From positions 31,964 through 95,963 of the forward strand of contig PEAK01000007.1 of the NCBI GenBank assembly GCA_002753515.1: DNA of 64,000 nt, given 5' to 3'. Under the pieces are notes generated by a model that was given only the letters and a program-made list of their open reading frames with translations, did no database searches and was not told the origin of the DNA. Position numbers and translations under genes: made by a program. The first letter of the stretch is position 1. Every line of letters begins with the position of its first letter. This DNA is from Magnetococcales bacterium (GTDB taxonomy: Bacteria > Pseudomonadota > Magnetococcia > Magnetococcales > UBA8363). Below, piece after piece: positions 19,598 through 27,304 of the stretch.

Positions 19598-20188
19598 TCA
19601 CTTCTTCCCATCGGTCTTGACAAAAATGGAAATACGGGTATCACCGTAGCTCCGGTATTGCAATGGCTCCCATGCAGAAAAATCTTTCAACGATGCCCCG
19701 GCCTCGTGTTCCACCACCGCCAGGGAACCGGGAATGATACACGATACCGCCTCCAGTGCGCTCAATGTTTCCGGTATCAGGTTACGATGGTAGGGGGGGT
19801 CCAGAAATACGATGGAAGAGTTTTTTTCCCCTTGGTGCCGACATTGAAAAAAATGTTCGATGCGCGTCAACGTGGCATCGTGAATCGCCGAACCCTGGAT
19901 AACGGTGGCCAGATCCTGCCAACGCAATCGGCCAACATTGTGCTGAACCGTTGTGCAGGCGACGGGGCTCAGATCAACAAACGCCGCTTTGGCAGCCCCC
20001 CGGCTGAGGGCCTCCAAACCCAACAAACCGCTTCCGGCGAACAGATCCCAAATCCAGGCCCCTGACAACCGTTCACCCAGGATGCTGAACACCGCCTCAC
20101 GCACCCGACCGGTCGTGGGTCGCACATCGTGCCCCACCGGAACCCGGACCACGTGTCCGCGATGCTGTCCCCCGGAAATCCGAACCAT
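19598..20188 (-). CDS. rsmD: 16S rRNA (guanine966-N2)-methyltransferase
   Basis: 196 residues. ISGGQHRGHVVRVPVG and RPTTGRVREAVFSIL are the RsmD N-terminal signature, WDLFAGSGLLGLEALSRGA binds S-adenosylmethionine, and IVFLDPPY is the catalytic N-methyltransferase motif. It methylates G966 of 16S rRNA on assembled 30S particles. It is just downstream of the cNMP-binding protein gene and 6 bases from coaD. Confidence 0.95.
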   Translation of the reverse strand: MVRISGGQHRGHVVRVPVGHDVRPTTGRVREAVFSILGERLSGAWIWDLFAGSGLLGLEALSRGAAKAAFVDLSPVACTTVQHNVGRLRWQDLATVIQGSAIHDATLTRIEHFFQCRHQGEKNSSIVFLDPPYHRNLIPETLSALEAVSCIIPGSLAVVEHEAGASLKDFSAWEPLQYRSYGDTRISIFVKTDGKK

Positions 20189-20216
20189 GATTGATGAACC
20201 GTCAGGTTGTCATCGC

Positions 20217-20912
20217 TCAAAACGCCTCAGTGAGCTGCTGGTTGAGACGATCAATGAATTCGACCAGGTGCTTGATGATCGCATCCCGTGCCGCCTCGAT
20301 TGCCGCAAGGCTATCGCCACCCTTGAGCATCAACACCTCCCATTCGGCATCCACTTCCATTTCCGGGGACTCCCCCAGCAAAGCCTCCACTTTGGCAACC
20401 ATGTCTTCCACACGCAAGCTCAAACGATCGATCACCATTTCCTTGAATCGTATACGCAAGGAGGGGCTGAGAGTCGGCAATATATCGCTGCTCAGGCGCA
20501 GGACGACGGTCGTTTTCTTTTGCTTGCTGAAAATGATTTTGAGAAGATCCCTACTCAGACGAAACTGCGACTGCCCGGGGGTCGTCGTGGACGGGGGATG
20601 GACAATGACGTTCGTAATGCGTTTGCGTCCGGTCAGAAAGGCCACTTCCCCAAAAAAATCCCCCGGCTCCAATTGCATCATGGGCACCCCGGCCCCCTCC
20701 TTGACGACACTGGCGAACCCATGGAGCAAAACGAACAGGGCACGATCCACACCCCCCTCCTGAATCAAGAACTCCCCGGTATCGTAACCAAGAATGGCGA
20801 GGTTATCGCCAACGAATCCTTTGACCTCATCCTCCTCAAGAAAAGAGAAAAGCCCAAGAGTCCTAACAATTTCCTGGATTTGTACCGCAGTCAGATGGTT
20901 ATACAGGATCAC
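20217..20912 (-). CDS. Cyclic nucleotide-binding domain protein
   Basis: 231 residues from a GTG at 20912 with AGGAGG 6 bases upstream. Residues ~20-115 form a cNMP-binding fold (LFSFLEEDEVKGFV, GEFLIQEGG, LEPGDFFGEVAFLTGRKR), including the phosphate-binding cassette. The remaining ~115 residues are helical with no recognisable HTH, so this is probably not a CRP-type activator. The ligand (cAMP, cGMP, c-di-GMP or none) cannot be inferred. It is the first gene of the run into rsmD. Confidence 0.75.
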   Translation of the reverse strand: MILYNHLTAVQIQEIVRTLGLFSFLEEDEVKGFVGDNLAILGYDTGEFLIQEGGVDRALFVLLHGFASVVKEGAGVPMMQLEPGDFFGEVAFLTGRKRITNVIVHPPSTTTPGQSQFRLSRDLLKIIFSKQKKTTVVLRLSSDILPTLSPSLRIRFKEMVIDRLSLRVEDMVAKVEALLGESPEMEVDAEWEVLMLKGGDSLAAIEAARDAIIKHLVEFIDRLNQQLTEAF

Positions 20913-21145
20913 AGGTGGCCTCCTGACGCCCCGGTAATACCCCTAGCCAAGCGAATACCAACAACACGCCGGGAGTATAACACGCTCGTCCAAGGAAATC
21001 GATGGAAACAGCCCTTTCCCCCACCCACATCGCCCCTCTCGCAACAACGCCCGTTTGTAAACGGTCAACCGGTTTGGTATCGTAGACCCAAGGGGTCCGT
21101 TCCAGACCTGTCCAGCCGCTGCCAATCGCCCTTTGGAGGTAAACA

Positions 21146-21763
21146 ATGCTGATTGACCTGAGTACCCTGTCCGCCAACCAAGTCTATCACACCGTGACGC
21201 AAACCTTGATCCCACGCCCCATTGCCTGGGTATTGACTGAAAATCAATCGAAATCCTTCAATATCGCCCCGTTTTCCTATTTCAATGCCGTTTCCAGCGA
21301 GCCACCCCTGCTCATGCTCTCCATCGGCCTGAAAAAAGACGGCTCCCCCAAGGATACCCGGCGCAATATTTTGGAACGGAAACATTTTGTCGTGCATATC
21401 GCTTCCGTCAACCTGGTGGAAGCCCTCAACAATTCATCCGCCGAACTCCCCGAGGACGTATCCGAAGTAGAGAGGGAAAACCTGACCCTGGCTGAATTCC
21501 CCGGTTTCCCCCTGCCCCGCATTTCCGGCTGCAAGGTTGCCTTTGCCTGCCGGTTTCATGAGGTGCAGGAGATTGGCAAGATTCGTCAGGCCCTGATATT
21601 CGGTGAAATCCAGACCATTTTTGTCGACGATAGCGCCGTGGTCAAGGACAGCAAGGGGCGCATGCGGGTGGACAGCACGGCCATCAGCCCGCTTTCCCGA
21701 TTGGGACCAGGGGAATACGCGGAATTCGGCAAGCTTCTCCGCCTTCCCATCCCCACGGCTTGA
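21146..21763 (+). CDS. Flavin reductase-like FMN-binding protein
   Basis: 205 residues. GGAGG lies 6 bases before the ATG. The sequence IPRPIAWVLTE, FNIAPFSYFNAVSSEPPLLMLSI and a RNILERKHFVVHIAS block match the flavin reductase-like, split-barrel FMN-binding family (flavoredoxin-type). Members reduce flavins or use bound FMN with an unknown acceptor. It stands alone, divergent from the cNMP protein gene across a 233-base gap in which I see no clear promoter. A family B mobile repeat follows. Confidence 0.82.
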   Translation: MLIDLSTLSANQVYHTVTQTLIPRPIAWVLTENQSKSFNIAPFSYFNAVSSEPPLLMLSIGLKKDGSPKDTRRNILERKHFVVHIASVNLVEALNNSSAELPEDVSEVERENLTLAEFPGFPLPRISGCKVAFACRFHEVQEIGKIRQALIFGEIQTIFVDDSAVVKDSKGRMRVDSTAISPLSRLGPGEYAEFGKLLRLPIPTA

Positions 21764-21776
21764 CACGTTCGACCCA

Positions 21777-21937
21777 TTAATTCTACTTTGTCACATTAGA
21801 ATATACGCTCTGGATCCCCGCTTTCGCGGGGATGACGAAGCAGAAAATCCGTTGAAAAAAGGTAACCGTCATTCCCGCAAAAGCGGGAATCCAGAGGCCA
21901 CAAACTTCGAACTGGAAATGTGACAAAGTAGAATTAA
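21777..21937. repeat. Small mobile repeat, family B, with 21-bp perfect terminal inverted repeats
   Basis: 161 bp. Bases 21777-21797 (TTAATTCTACTT...) and 21917-21937 are perfect inverted copies over 21 bp. Within are two opposed copies of the CTGGATCCCCGCTTTCGCGG / CATTCCCGCAAAAGCGGGAA palindrome shared with family A. A TTAA at both outer ends may be part of the repeat or a duplicated target. There is no coding capacity. It lies between the flavin reductase-like gene and the FecR-like gene. Confidence 0.8.
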
Positions 21938-21964
21938 GAACGGTCATGACGCCCCCGCAGCCGA

Positions 21965-22735
21965 TCAATAGCGGTGGTTGGACGACGAAAAGGGGGATTG
22001 GAGAAAAGGGGGCCGACGACCAACCAAGCCTTCCAACAGGATCAATTCCTCATCGGTATGGTCGATCATGGGGGCTTTCTCGCTGCTGGCCCTCCCCGAG
22101 GCATTGTCTTGGATATAACGTGGGCTTTCGTGGTGTTTGGTGGTCACGGTATCCCGGAGCGTGGGATCCTTGACAGAGCGTATATCGGCCCGTCCATAGC
22201 ACGTACACAGATAGGTCCGCTCACGTTGGTAACTCAGGTAGGCTGCCGTTCCCCGGATGCCAATGACGGCATTGGGGGTCTTCAAGGTACGCAAGCCGGG
22301 GTTGAATACGGCCAACACCCCACCCCCCTTCAAGGTGAACCCCAGGGAGGAATGCGCCGCCACCTTGACGCCGGCCCCCCCTGGCGGCTCGGCATCCGAG
22401 ACGTGCTCGGGTTCACCCATGGCCAACGGGCGGGGCAGCAGCAACAATTCGCTCAACTCGCGGACGAGAAACGCATCCGCCCCCATGACGAAAGTCAATC
22501 GCGCCCCTTTTCCAGTGTGGATCACACCACCTGGAACGAGCATCATCCCGGACTTGAGACGCGCCCCATCCAAAAAAACGTCCCCCTCCAGATCCACGAC
22601 CCCCTGCTCCGAAGCAGACAATCGGGTCGAGGAACACCCCGAAAGCAGGGGGGTCAAACCAAAGCCGTTGATCCCCAAAACCCAGGCAATTCCCTTTACC
22701 AACGTCCGGCGCTGCACACCATGCGTCCAATCCAT
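21965..22735 (-). CDS. FecR-domain lipoprotein
   Basis: 256 residues. The N-terminus has a twin arginine (QRRTLVKG), a hydrophobic stretch and the lipobox LLSGC with C34, suggesting export, perhaps through Tat, and lipid anchoring. The body resembles a FecR domain: GVVDLEGDVFLDGARLKSGM, VIHTGKGARLTFVMG and TPNAVIGIRGTAAYL. Such proteins often bind sugar or act in signalling, but no sigma factor or TonB receptor is next to it. CAGGAG lies 5 bases before the ATG. Function not assigned. Confidence 0.7.
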   Translation of the reverse strand: MDWTHGVQRRTLVKGIAWVLGINGFGLTPLLSGCSSTRLSASEQGVVDLEGDVFLDGARLKSGMMLVPGGVIHTGKGARLTFVMGADAFLVRELSELLLLPRPLAMGEPEHVSDAEPPGGAGVKVAAHSSLGFTLKGGGVLAVFNPGLRTLKTPNAVIGIRGTAAYLSYQRERTYLCTCYGRADIRSVKDPTLRDTVTTKHHESPRYIQDNASGRASSEKAPMIDHTDEELILLEGLVGRRPPFLQSPFSSSNHRY

Positions 22736-22774
22736 GATATCTCCTGGAGAAGCATCACAACACGTTCACTCGGG

Positions 22775-23065
22775 TCAGTGCGATGGGAACATCTTGAGAA
22801 TGGCTATTATGAACATCGCTTGGCCGGTGGCCACGCCAAACATCCACTTGATGGTCTCGGCCTTGGACTCGGCGATTTTAGCTTCAAGTTTGAGTTCGAG
22901 CTGCCGAAGGTCACCTTTCGTGGCCAACTCCTTAAGCCGGGTTTCTTCCACTTGCTGCACAAAACCTGTTTGAGCATCCGCCAGCGCCTCGGCTTGACGC
23001 TCCTCAAACCCGGCAGCTTTGAGGGTCTTGATATATTTGTGGGTATCGAACGTAATGGTTGTCAA
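22775..23065 (-). CDS. DUF1640-like coiled-coil membrane protein, copy 1
   Basis: 96 residues starting at a TTG with AAGGAG 7 bases upstream. It opens TTITFDTHKYIKTLKAAGF, runs through a charged coiled coil (~35-70, LKELATKGDLRQLELKLEAK) and ends in one membrane helix (IKWMFGVATGQAMFIIAILK). This is the layout of DUF1640/CCDC90-like proteins, whose bacterial function is unknown. Its last ~30 residues are nearly identical to the neighbouring copy, so the pair is a duplication. A good sigma-70 promoter precedes it. Confidence 0.75.
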   Translation of the reverse strand: MTTITFDTHKYIKTLKAAGFEERQAEALADAQTGFVQQVEETRLKELATKGDLRQLELKLEAKIAESKAETIKWMFGVATGQAMFIIAILKMFPSH

Positions 23066-23104
23066 GTCGGCTCTCCTTGGAACTCAGGGGGGCTGTCGGA
23101 CATA

Positions 23105-23133
23105 AGCATAGCACCGTTTTCGTCCCTTGACAA
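23105..23133 (-). promoter_or_regulatory. Sigma-70-type promoter for DUF1640-like copy 1
   Basis: On the minus strand TTGTCA (23133-23128) and TATGCT (23110-23105) are separated by exactly 17 bases, about 40 bases upstream of the TTG start at 23065. Each of the two copies therefore probably has its own transcript start. Confidence 0.55.
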
Positions 23134-23161
23134 ATTCCGTGGCCTTCCCACAACCGCGATA

Positions 23162-23485
23162 TCAATGCGACGGGAACATTTTGAGAATGGCGATGATGAA
23201 CATCACTTGGCCTGTCGCCACCCCAAACATCCATTTGATGGTTTCGGCTTTGGCAGTTTCAATGTCTTTGCGCAATTCAGACTTAATGGTCAATTCAAGT
23301 TCCTTGAGATCCCGTTTGGTGGCCATTTCAAGTTCCTTGAGATCCTTTCGCGTGGCCAGTTCATCCAAGTTCGTTTTAAAGATGCTGGAAAGCGTTTTAG
23401 CCTGAACTTCGGCCTGCTCTTCGGTAAACCCGACAGATTTCAATTCCTTGATGTATGCATGCGTATCGAAGGTGATGGTGGTCAT
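23162..23485 (-). CDS. DUF1640-like coiled-coil membrane protein, copy 2
   Basis: 107 residues from the ATG at 23485, with GGAG 8 bases upstream. It has the same plan as copy 1: MTTITFDTHAYIKELKSVGF, a longer coiled coil with a repeated RKDLKELE/KRDLKELE unit, and a C-terminal membrane helix with GVATGQVMFIIAILK. Copies 1 and 2 differ mainly in the coil length. The tRNA-Leu gene lies upstream on the same strand. Confidence 0.75.
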   Translation of the reverse strand: MTTITFDTHAYIKELKSVGFTEEQAEVQAKTLSSIFKTNLDELATRKDLKELEMATKRDLKELELTIKSELRKDIETAKAETIKWMFGVATGQVMFIIAILKMFPSH

Positions 23486-23576
23486 TTCCAAATCTCCAGA
23501 AACATGGATTGCGAAATCAGCGTATCACGTCCCCCAAGCAAACGACAATCAATTTGAAGCGGTGGCATGGAAGTCA

Positions 23577-23605
23577 AAAGCCACCAGGGAAAACTTGGTG
23601 GCTTT
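23577..23605 (-). terminator. Hairpin downstream of tRNA-Leu, possible second terminator
   Basis: AAAGCCACCA (23577-23586) and TGGTGGCTTT (23596-23605) form a perfect 10-bp stem with a 9-base loop. On the minus strand it is followed by TTTTGACTT, a short T run, so it may act as a back-up stop for tRNA-Leu transcription. Confidence 0.4.
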
Positions 23606-23639
23606 GCTGTAACCCCCGCGTAACCCCAAACAAAAACAG

Positions 23640-23668
23640 AATAAATAAGGCCACCCGAAGGTGGCCTG
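23640..23668 (-). terminator. Rho-independent terminator of tRNA-Leu
   Basis: On the minus strand GGCCACC-TTCG-GGTGGCC (23666-23649) is a 7-bp stem with a stable UUCG loop, followed by TTATTTATT. It starts about 20 bases past the tRNA 3' end. Confidence 0.75.
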
Positions 23669-23685
23669 TAACTCTTTGTTTTATT

Positions 23686-23772
23686 TGGTGCCCGCGACCG
23701 GACTTGAACCGGTACGACCTTACGGTCAACGGATTTTAAGTCCGTTGCGTCTGCCTATTCCGCCACGCGGGC
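23686..23772 (-). tRNA. tRNA-Leu (anticodon UAA)
   Basis: On the minus strand the sequence opens GCCCGCGTGGCGGAATAGG and ends CGCGGGC-A-CCA, giving a 7-bp acceptor stem with an encoded CCA. The anticodon arm CGGACTTAAAATCCG presents TAA, which reads UUA. The long variable arm (TGACCGTAAGGTC) is typical of class II leucine tRNAs. The T arm contains GGTTCAAGTCC. Length is 87 bases. No integrase or repeated tRNA 3' end was seen beside it. Confidence 0.95.
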
Positions 23773-23946
23773 CGATGGGATGGGATGCCTCATGCATTTC
23801 GTATCTATAGAAGTTTTGATGATGTCTTGATGATGTTTTAAGTATGATACGAGAACATCGCCCCACACTGCTAAACGCGAGTATAATCCACATCACCCGG
23901 CAATGCCAAAGGAAAGCGATGCCCCAGGGGGCATTCCACCACGACC

Positions 23947-25383
23947 CTATTGCTGGCGAAACTTGCGGAACTCCTCCTTGAACCGTTTCAGCTCGGCCTG
24001 GGCGATGTCATGTTCCCGATCCGTTTTCAAAAAACGGTTGATCGCTTCGTTGTAGTGGAAGAGCGCCATTTTATCATCCATGAGCAAGGCGAAGTAGCGC
24101 GCCATGGCCAAATGGGCATGTCCCAACCGTTCACGTTGCCCTTCCACGACCCCGAGTTGATACTGGTACACCGGCACCGTGGGCCGCTCCACGGTCAACC
24201 GACGCAATAGTTTCCCCGCCTCCTCCAGCTTTCCCCCATCACTCAGACTCAAGGAGAGGCGATAACGCATATCCGGGTCATCCGGTTTGCGGGCCAGGGC
24301 CGAAGTGAAGAGTTTCTCCGCCGCGCCAGGCTGTCCCTTTTCAAGGAGCAACAAACCTTTTTCCCGCAATATGTAGGGATCATTGGGATGAAGGGCCAAC
24401 AACTTCTCCAGGAGGCCGCTGGCCTTCTGCGTTTCACCGGCATAACGGTACACAATGGCCAAACCATACTGCGAAGGCCAATCATCGGGGTCTTTTTTCA
24501 GTCGGGCATTAAAAATGGATTCGGCTTCCTTGGGATCGGTTTCCGTACTGGCCAACAGCACGGCTTGCACCCTTTTCAAAGCGGCAACATCCATTTTGGG
24601 TCGATTGACCTTGGCCACGGTCACCGTTGCCACCGTGCGTTCCGCGTCCAACACCCGTTCCACGCTCAAGGGATGCGTCAAAAGGTAGGGGGCGGGAAGA
24701 CTGGCCTTGCGTTGTTCCTCCAGGAGATGTCGCATAAAAGAGCCCATGCCGCCCGGATCGTAACCCGAGGCCGCCAAATAGCGTATCCCCAAACGATCCG
24801 CCTGGCTCTCCTTCTCGCGCATGGAATCGAGCATGACGGTTTGAGCGGCGGCGGAACCACCGATGACACCCGCTTCGGCAAGGCTGCTGTTTCTAGCCAC
24901 AGCGCCAGCGGTAATGCCGACGATGGCGGCCAACAGGGCCTGAATGGAGGCGGAACGCATTTCGCTCTGCATGCGCAGATGGTGTCCGGCAGCCAAATGG
25001 GCTGTTTCGTGCGCCATGACGCTGGCCAGCTCTTCAGGGGATGCACATTCGAGAACCAGGCCGCTGTTAAAAACCAAATGGCCATTCGGCAGGGCCATGG
25101 CGTTCAACTGGTTATTGAGGATGACGTGGAAATGCACCGATTCCTCTTGAAGACCGGCTGCCCGAACCAGGGGCTTGCCCAAGGTTTCCAGGAGATCCGC
25201 GATTTCGGGACTATCCACCACCACCACCGCCGGCTCTTTCTTCTCCCCCGGTTCGGCATGGGCTCCACTGGCCGCAATCCCTGCCGCCAACAGGACCAGC
25301 AGGACAACACCCGGTAATCGACAGGGAAGTCGCTTGGCAACCAGAGAAGCGAAAAGGAACCGGACGCCATCCATGTTAAGCAC
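23947..25383 (-). CDS. Periplasmic M48 metalloprotease with TPR repeats (BepA-like)
   Basis: 478 residues from a GTG with GGGAGG 7 bases upstream. A signal peptide (VVLLVLLAAGIAASGAHA) is followed by an M48 domain with the zinc motif HETAH at 125-129 and a distant conserved glutamate region (SMREKESQADRLG). The C-terminal ~200 residues form tetratricopeptide repeats (GLAIVYRYAGETQKASGLLEKL and similar). E. coli BepA with this layout assists or degrades outer-membrane proteins such as LptD. Orthology is probable but not proven. Confidence 0.88.
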   Translation of the reverse strand: MLNMDGVRFLFASLVAKRLPCRLPGVVLLVLLAAGIAASGAHAEPGEKKEPAVVVVDSPEIADLLETLGKPLVRAAGLQEESVHFHVILNNQLNAMALPNGHLVFNSGLVLECASPEELASVMAHETAHLAAGHHLRMQSEMRSASIQALLAAIVGITAGAVARNSSLAEAGVIGGSAAAQTVMLDSMREKESQADRLGIRYLAASGYDPGGMGSFMRHLLEEQRKASLPAPYLLTHPLSVERVLDAERTVATVTVAKVNRPKMDVAALKRVQAVLLASTETDPKEAESIFNARLKKDPDDWPSQYGLAIVYRYAGETQKASGLLEKLLALHPNDPYILREKGLLLLEKGQPGAAEKLFTSALARKPDDPDMRYRLSLSLSDGGKLEEAGKLLRRLTVERPTVPVYQYQLGVVEGQRERLGHAHLAMARYFALLMDDKMALFHYNEAINRFLKTDREHDIAQAELKRFKEEFRKFRQQ

Positions 25384-25598
25384 TGGGCAACCTCCCGAAA
25401 CAAGGCATAATTATTGCTGTCAAACAGCCAACCGATTTCAGGTGCCCTCCTCGTAGCGGATATGCGCGGGGAGTCAGCCATGCCACCGACATCGGGGGAC
25501 CATTTTCACCCATGGTGCACATTTTTGCGAGCATTAATTATGAAATGGCGGTATCTTTTCACGGGTATGGGGTGTGATTCCATCGAGGGTTGATGACC

Positions 25599-26030
25599 AT
25601 GAACCGCTTCCAACGCCTGGTGGAACTGCGAAAAATTCGTGAAGAATCCGCCGCTGACGCCTTTGCCAGAGCCCAGGGGCGTATTCAGAAAAACTTGGAC
25701 GAAATGGCCACACTGGACCGGGAAACCGAATCCGAAAAACAGTCGGCCAAAGAAAATCTCGTTTCCGGTTGCACCATTCCGCCGCAGATGTACGAAAATT
25801 TTTTTCGCGGCCAGGTTTTTCGTAAACTACGCCTGGAAGAGCGACAATCCAGGCTGCAAGCAGAAGCCGAGGTGGCGCGACGGGCCTGGCTCGGTGCCCG
25901 AACACTGTTGGAACAAGCCAAAAAGTTGGCGGAAAAAGATGATAAACTGAAGGCTGCGTCAGAGCGACGGAAGGAATCCAAAGAGATGGACATGGTTGGC
26001 ATCCTTGGCGTCCAGCACTCGGGATCTTGA
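25599..26030 (+). CDS. fliJ: Flagellar export protein FliJ
   Basis: 143 residues from the ATG at 25599; GAGGG lies 9 bases upstream, which favours it over TTG 25590 and ATG 25593. The protein is almost all coiled coil, opens MNRFQRLVELRKIREE and has RLEERQSRLQAEAEVARRAWL, the FliJ pattern. FliJ sits in the flagellar export ATPase complex with FliI and FliH, neither of which is here. It begins the flagellar block and is 27 bases from the motE-like gene. Confidence 0.8.
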   Translation: MNRFQRLVELRKIREESAADAFARAQGRIQKNLDEMATLDRETESEKQSAKENLVSGCTIPPQMYENFFRGQVFRKLRLEERQSRLQAEAEVARRAWLGARTLLEQAKKLAEKDDKLKAASERRKESKEMDMVGILGVQHSGS

Positions 26031-26057
26031 GATTGCGGTCAGGTACAGGAGGGATCC

Positions 26058-26579
26058 TTGAACCAAAATGGCAAAAACCAATGGCTCATCATGGGGCTGA
26101 GCGGATTAGTCGGGCTGTTCGGCCTGCACGTTTCAGGTTGGGCGGGAGACGAGGGAAAGGTGTCGCAAGACCCCCTGCACCTTCTGGAATCCATTGAAAA
26201 ACGTCGAACACAATTGGATGACCAAGCCAAAAAGCTTGAAATTCGCGAGCAGGATCTCAAACGCCTTGAAGAACGACTGGCCAGCCGTATCGAAGCCATG
26301 GAAAAATTACGGGACACCATCCGTGGCGATCTGGAGAAGGAAAAACAATCGGATGACAGCAACATCACCCGTTTGGGTAAAATCTATTCCAGCATGAAAC
26401 CCAATGCCGCCGCCGAAGGGCTGAAAGCCTTGGACCAGGAGACCGCAGTCAAAGTGCTGAAGGTCATGCCGGAAAAAGTGGTTGCCAAGATTCTCAACAA
26501 AATGGATGTATTGTCGGCGGGAAAATTGGCCGATGAATTGGGCATGCCCATCGCCGATAAAAGACGGCGCGTCGAATAA
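26058..26579 (+). CDS. MotE-like flagellar protein (MgtE N-terminal fold)
   Basis: 173 residues from a TTG with AGGAGG 5 bases upstream. A membrane/signal segment (WLIMGLSGLVGLFGLHVSGWAG) is followed by a long coiled coil (~45-105) and a C-terminal MgtE_N-like region (IYSSMKPNAAAEGLKALD, KVLKVMPEKVVAKILNKMD). This layout is that of periplasmic MotE, a chaperone for the stator protein MotC, usually next to flagellar genes in alphaproteobacteria. It follows fliJ in the same direction. Confidence 0.7.
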   Translation: MNQNGKNQWLIMGLSGLVGLFGLHVSGWAGDEGKVSQDPLHLLESIEKRRTQLDDQAKKLEIREQDLKRLEERLASRIEAMEKLRDTIRGDLEKEKQSDDSNITRLGKIYSSMKPNAAAEGLKALDQETAVKVLKVMPEKVVAKILNKMDVLSAGKLADELGMPIADKRRRVE

Positions 26580-26632
26580 AATGTTCTGCAACAATGGTTT
26601 GAAAAAAAAATGCCCGACTTGGAAAAAAATAT

Positions 26633-26659
26633 TCAAGACCGGGATGAAACATCCGATAA
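26633..26659 (+). promoter_or_regulatory. Weak sigma-28-like promoter
   Basis: TCAAGACC, 11 bases, TCCGATAA: the spacing of FliA promoters is exact and the -10 block has one mismatch, but the -35 block is poor. It lies ~100 bases before a better match. Confidence 0.35.
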
Positions 26660-26735
26660 GAGTAGTGCGTGCCGGAGTGTGTATCAAAGCGAACGGCATG
26701 CGGGTTGAATCAGGCGATCGGGGTCAAAAAAATGT

Positions 26736-26762
26736 TTCAGTTTTTCCCCGGGTCGCCGATAA
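26736..26762 (+). promoter_or_regulatory. Sigma-28 (FliA)-type promoter for the flagellin region
   Basis: TTCAGTTT at 26736-26743, an 11-base spacer, then GCCGATAA at 26755-26762. Against the E. coli FliA consensus TAAAGTTT-N11-GCCGATAA the -10 is perfect and the -35 has two mismatches. It is the only perfect GCCGATAA I saw in the flagellin region, ahead of the small ORF and all the flagellins, so it may drive a very long transcript or just its first part. Confidence 0.7.
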
Positions 26763-26877
26763 GAGTGTAAAGGTCACATGACATCGCCTTCGAACAGGTC
26801 GATTGTCGCGCAGGCAGGATGCCGCGCCTGAAGTTCGGGATCACCACCCGGGCTTCCCGAGATGGAAATACGGGCTA

Positions 26878-26966
26878 GGGTTGGCCCGAACTTGAATGAA
26901 CAACCCACCTCCATCCACGGACGGGTAATGAGACGGATTGAATTCCGTATTCAGGAGGTCACGGCA
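26878..26966 (+). promoter_or_regulatory. Flagellin-type two-hairpin leader before the small ORF
   Basis: HP1 is GGGTTG (26878-26883) with CAACCC (26901-26906) and loop GCCCGAACTTGAATGAA, matching the flagellin leaders. The linker is CCACGGA (26915-26921). HP2 is ACGGA (26933-26937) with TCCGT (26944-26948). AGGAGG and the ATG at 26967 follow. This is the same layout as in front of each flagellin. Confidence 0.65.
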
Positions 26967-27101
26967 ATGTTACAGATTTCCCCCCCCCAAGGTCGGCAGT
27001 TTTCCAGACCACCCTGTGCCCCTGCATTGTTCTTGCCTACGGCAAGCGGGCCCGGGACCATGGTATCCCACCACGATTCCAGCTTGAACTTCAGGCGTTA
27101 G
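26967..27101 (+). CDS. Small ORF with flagellin-type leader
   Basis: 44 codons from an ATG with AGGAGG 8 bases upstream, an optimal site. The product (MLQISPPQGRQFSRPP...) is rich in proline and has two histidines. It has no flagellin similarity that I can see, no signal peptide and no membrane segment. The two-hairpin leader ahead of it suggests either a real small protein expressed with flagellins or the stump of a decayed flagellin gene. Coding status is unproven. Confidence 0.35.
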   Translation: MLQISPPQGRQFSRPPCAPALFLPTASGPGTMVSHHDSSLNFRR

Positions 27102-27304
27102 TCCGGGAATCACCTCCTAACCAGTAGTTGGCTTTTTCAGTGGTTGTTGCACGGGTTCAGAAACATCAATAAAAACATCGAGAGAGATGGGCTGATCGAA
27201 TCTATAAAATTATTTAATGTTTAGTTAGCTGTCTTTTGGAACCGGATGGTTTCAACCCACAAGGCACGCGAGAAGCGCGAAAGGACAGTCATTAACCAGG
27301 GTTA
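27102..27304. other. Non-coding stretch before the first flagellin leader
   Basis: About 200 bases between the small ORF and the leader of the first flagellin. I see no credible ORF with a ribosome site, no sigma-28 match and no strong hairpin. An AT-rich patch (27200-27225) is the only local feature. Confidence 0.4.

Noticed and set aside
23500..23800. tRNA-Leu as an integration site
   Set aside because: No integrase gene, no second copy of the tRNA 3' end and no island-like composition. The neighbouring hairpins fit terminators.
25480..25598. Sigma-54 promoter before fliJ (TGGTGCACATTTTTGC)
   Set aside because: The GG-GC distance is 11 rather than 10 bases and the -24 block deviates from TGGCAC, so it is not a credible site.
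26862..26966. 79-codon version of the small ORF starting at 26862
   Set aside because: The upstream part lies across HP1 and HP2 and lacks a ribosome site. Only the start at 26967 has AGGAGG.
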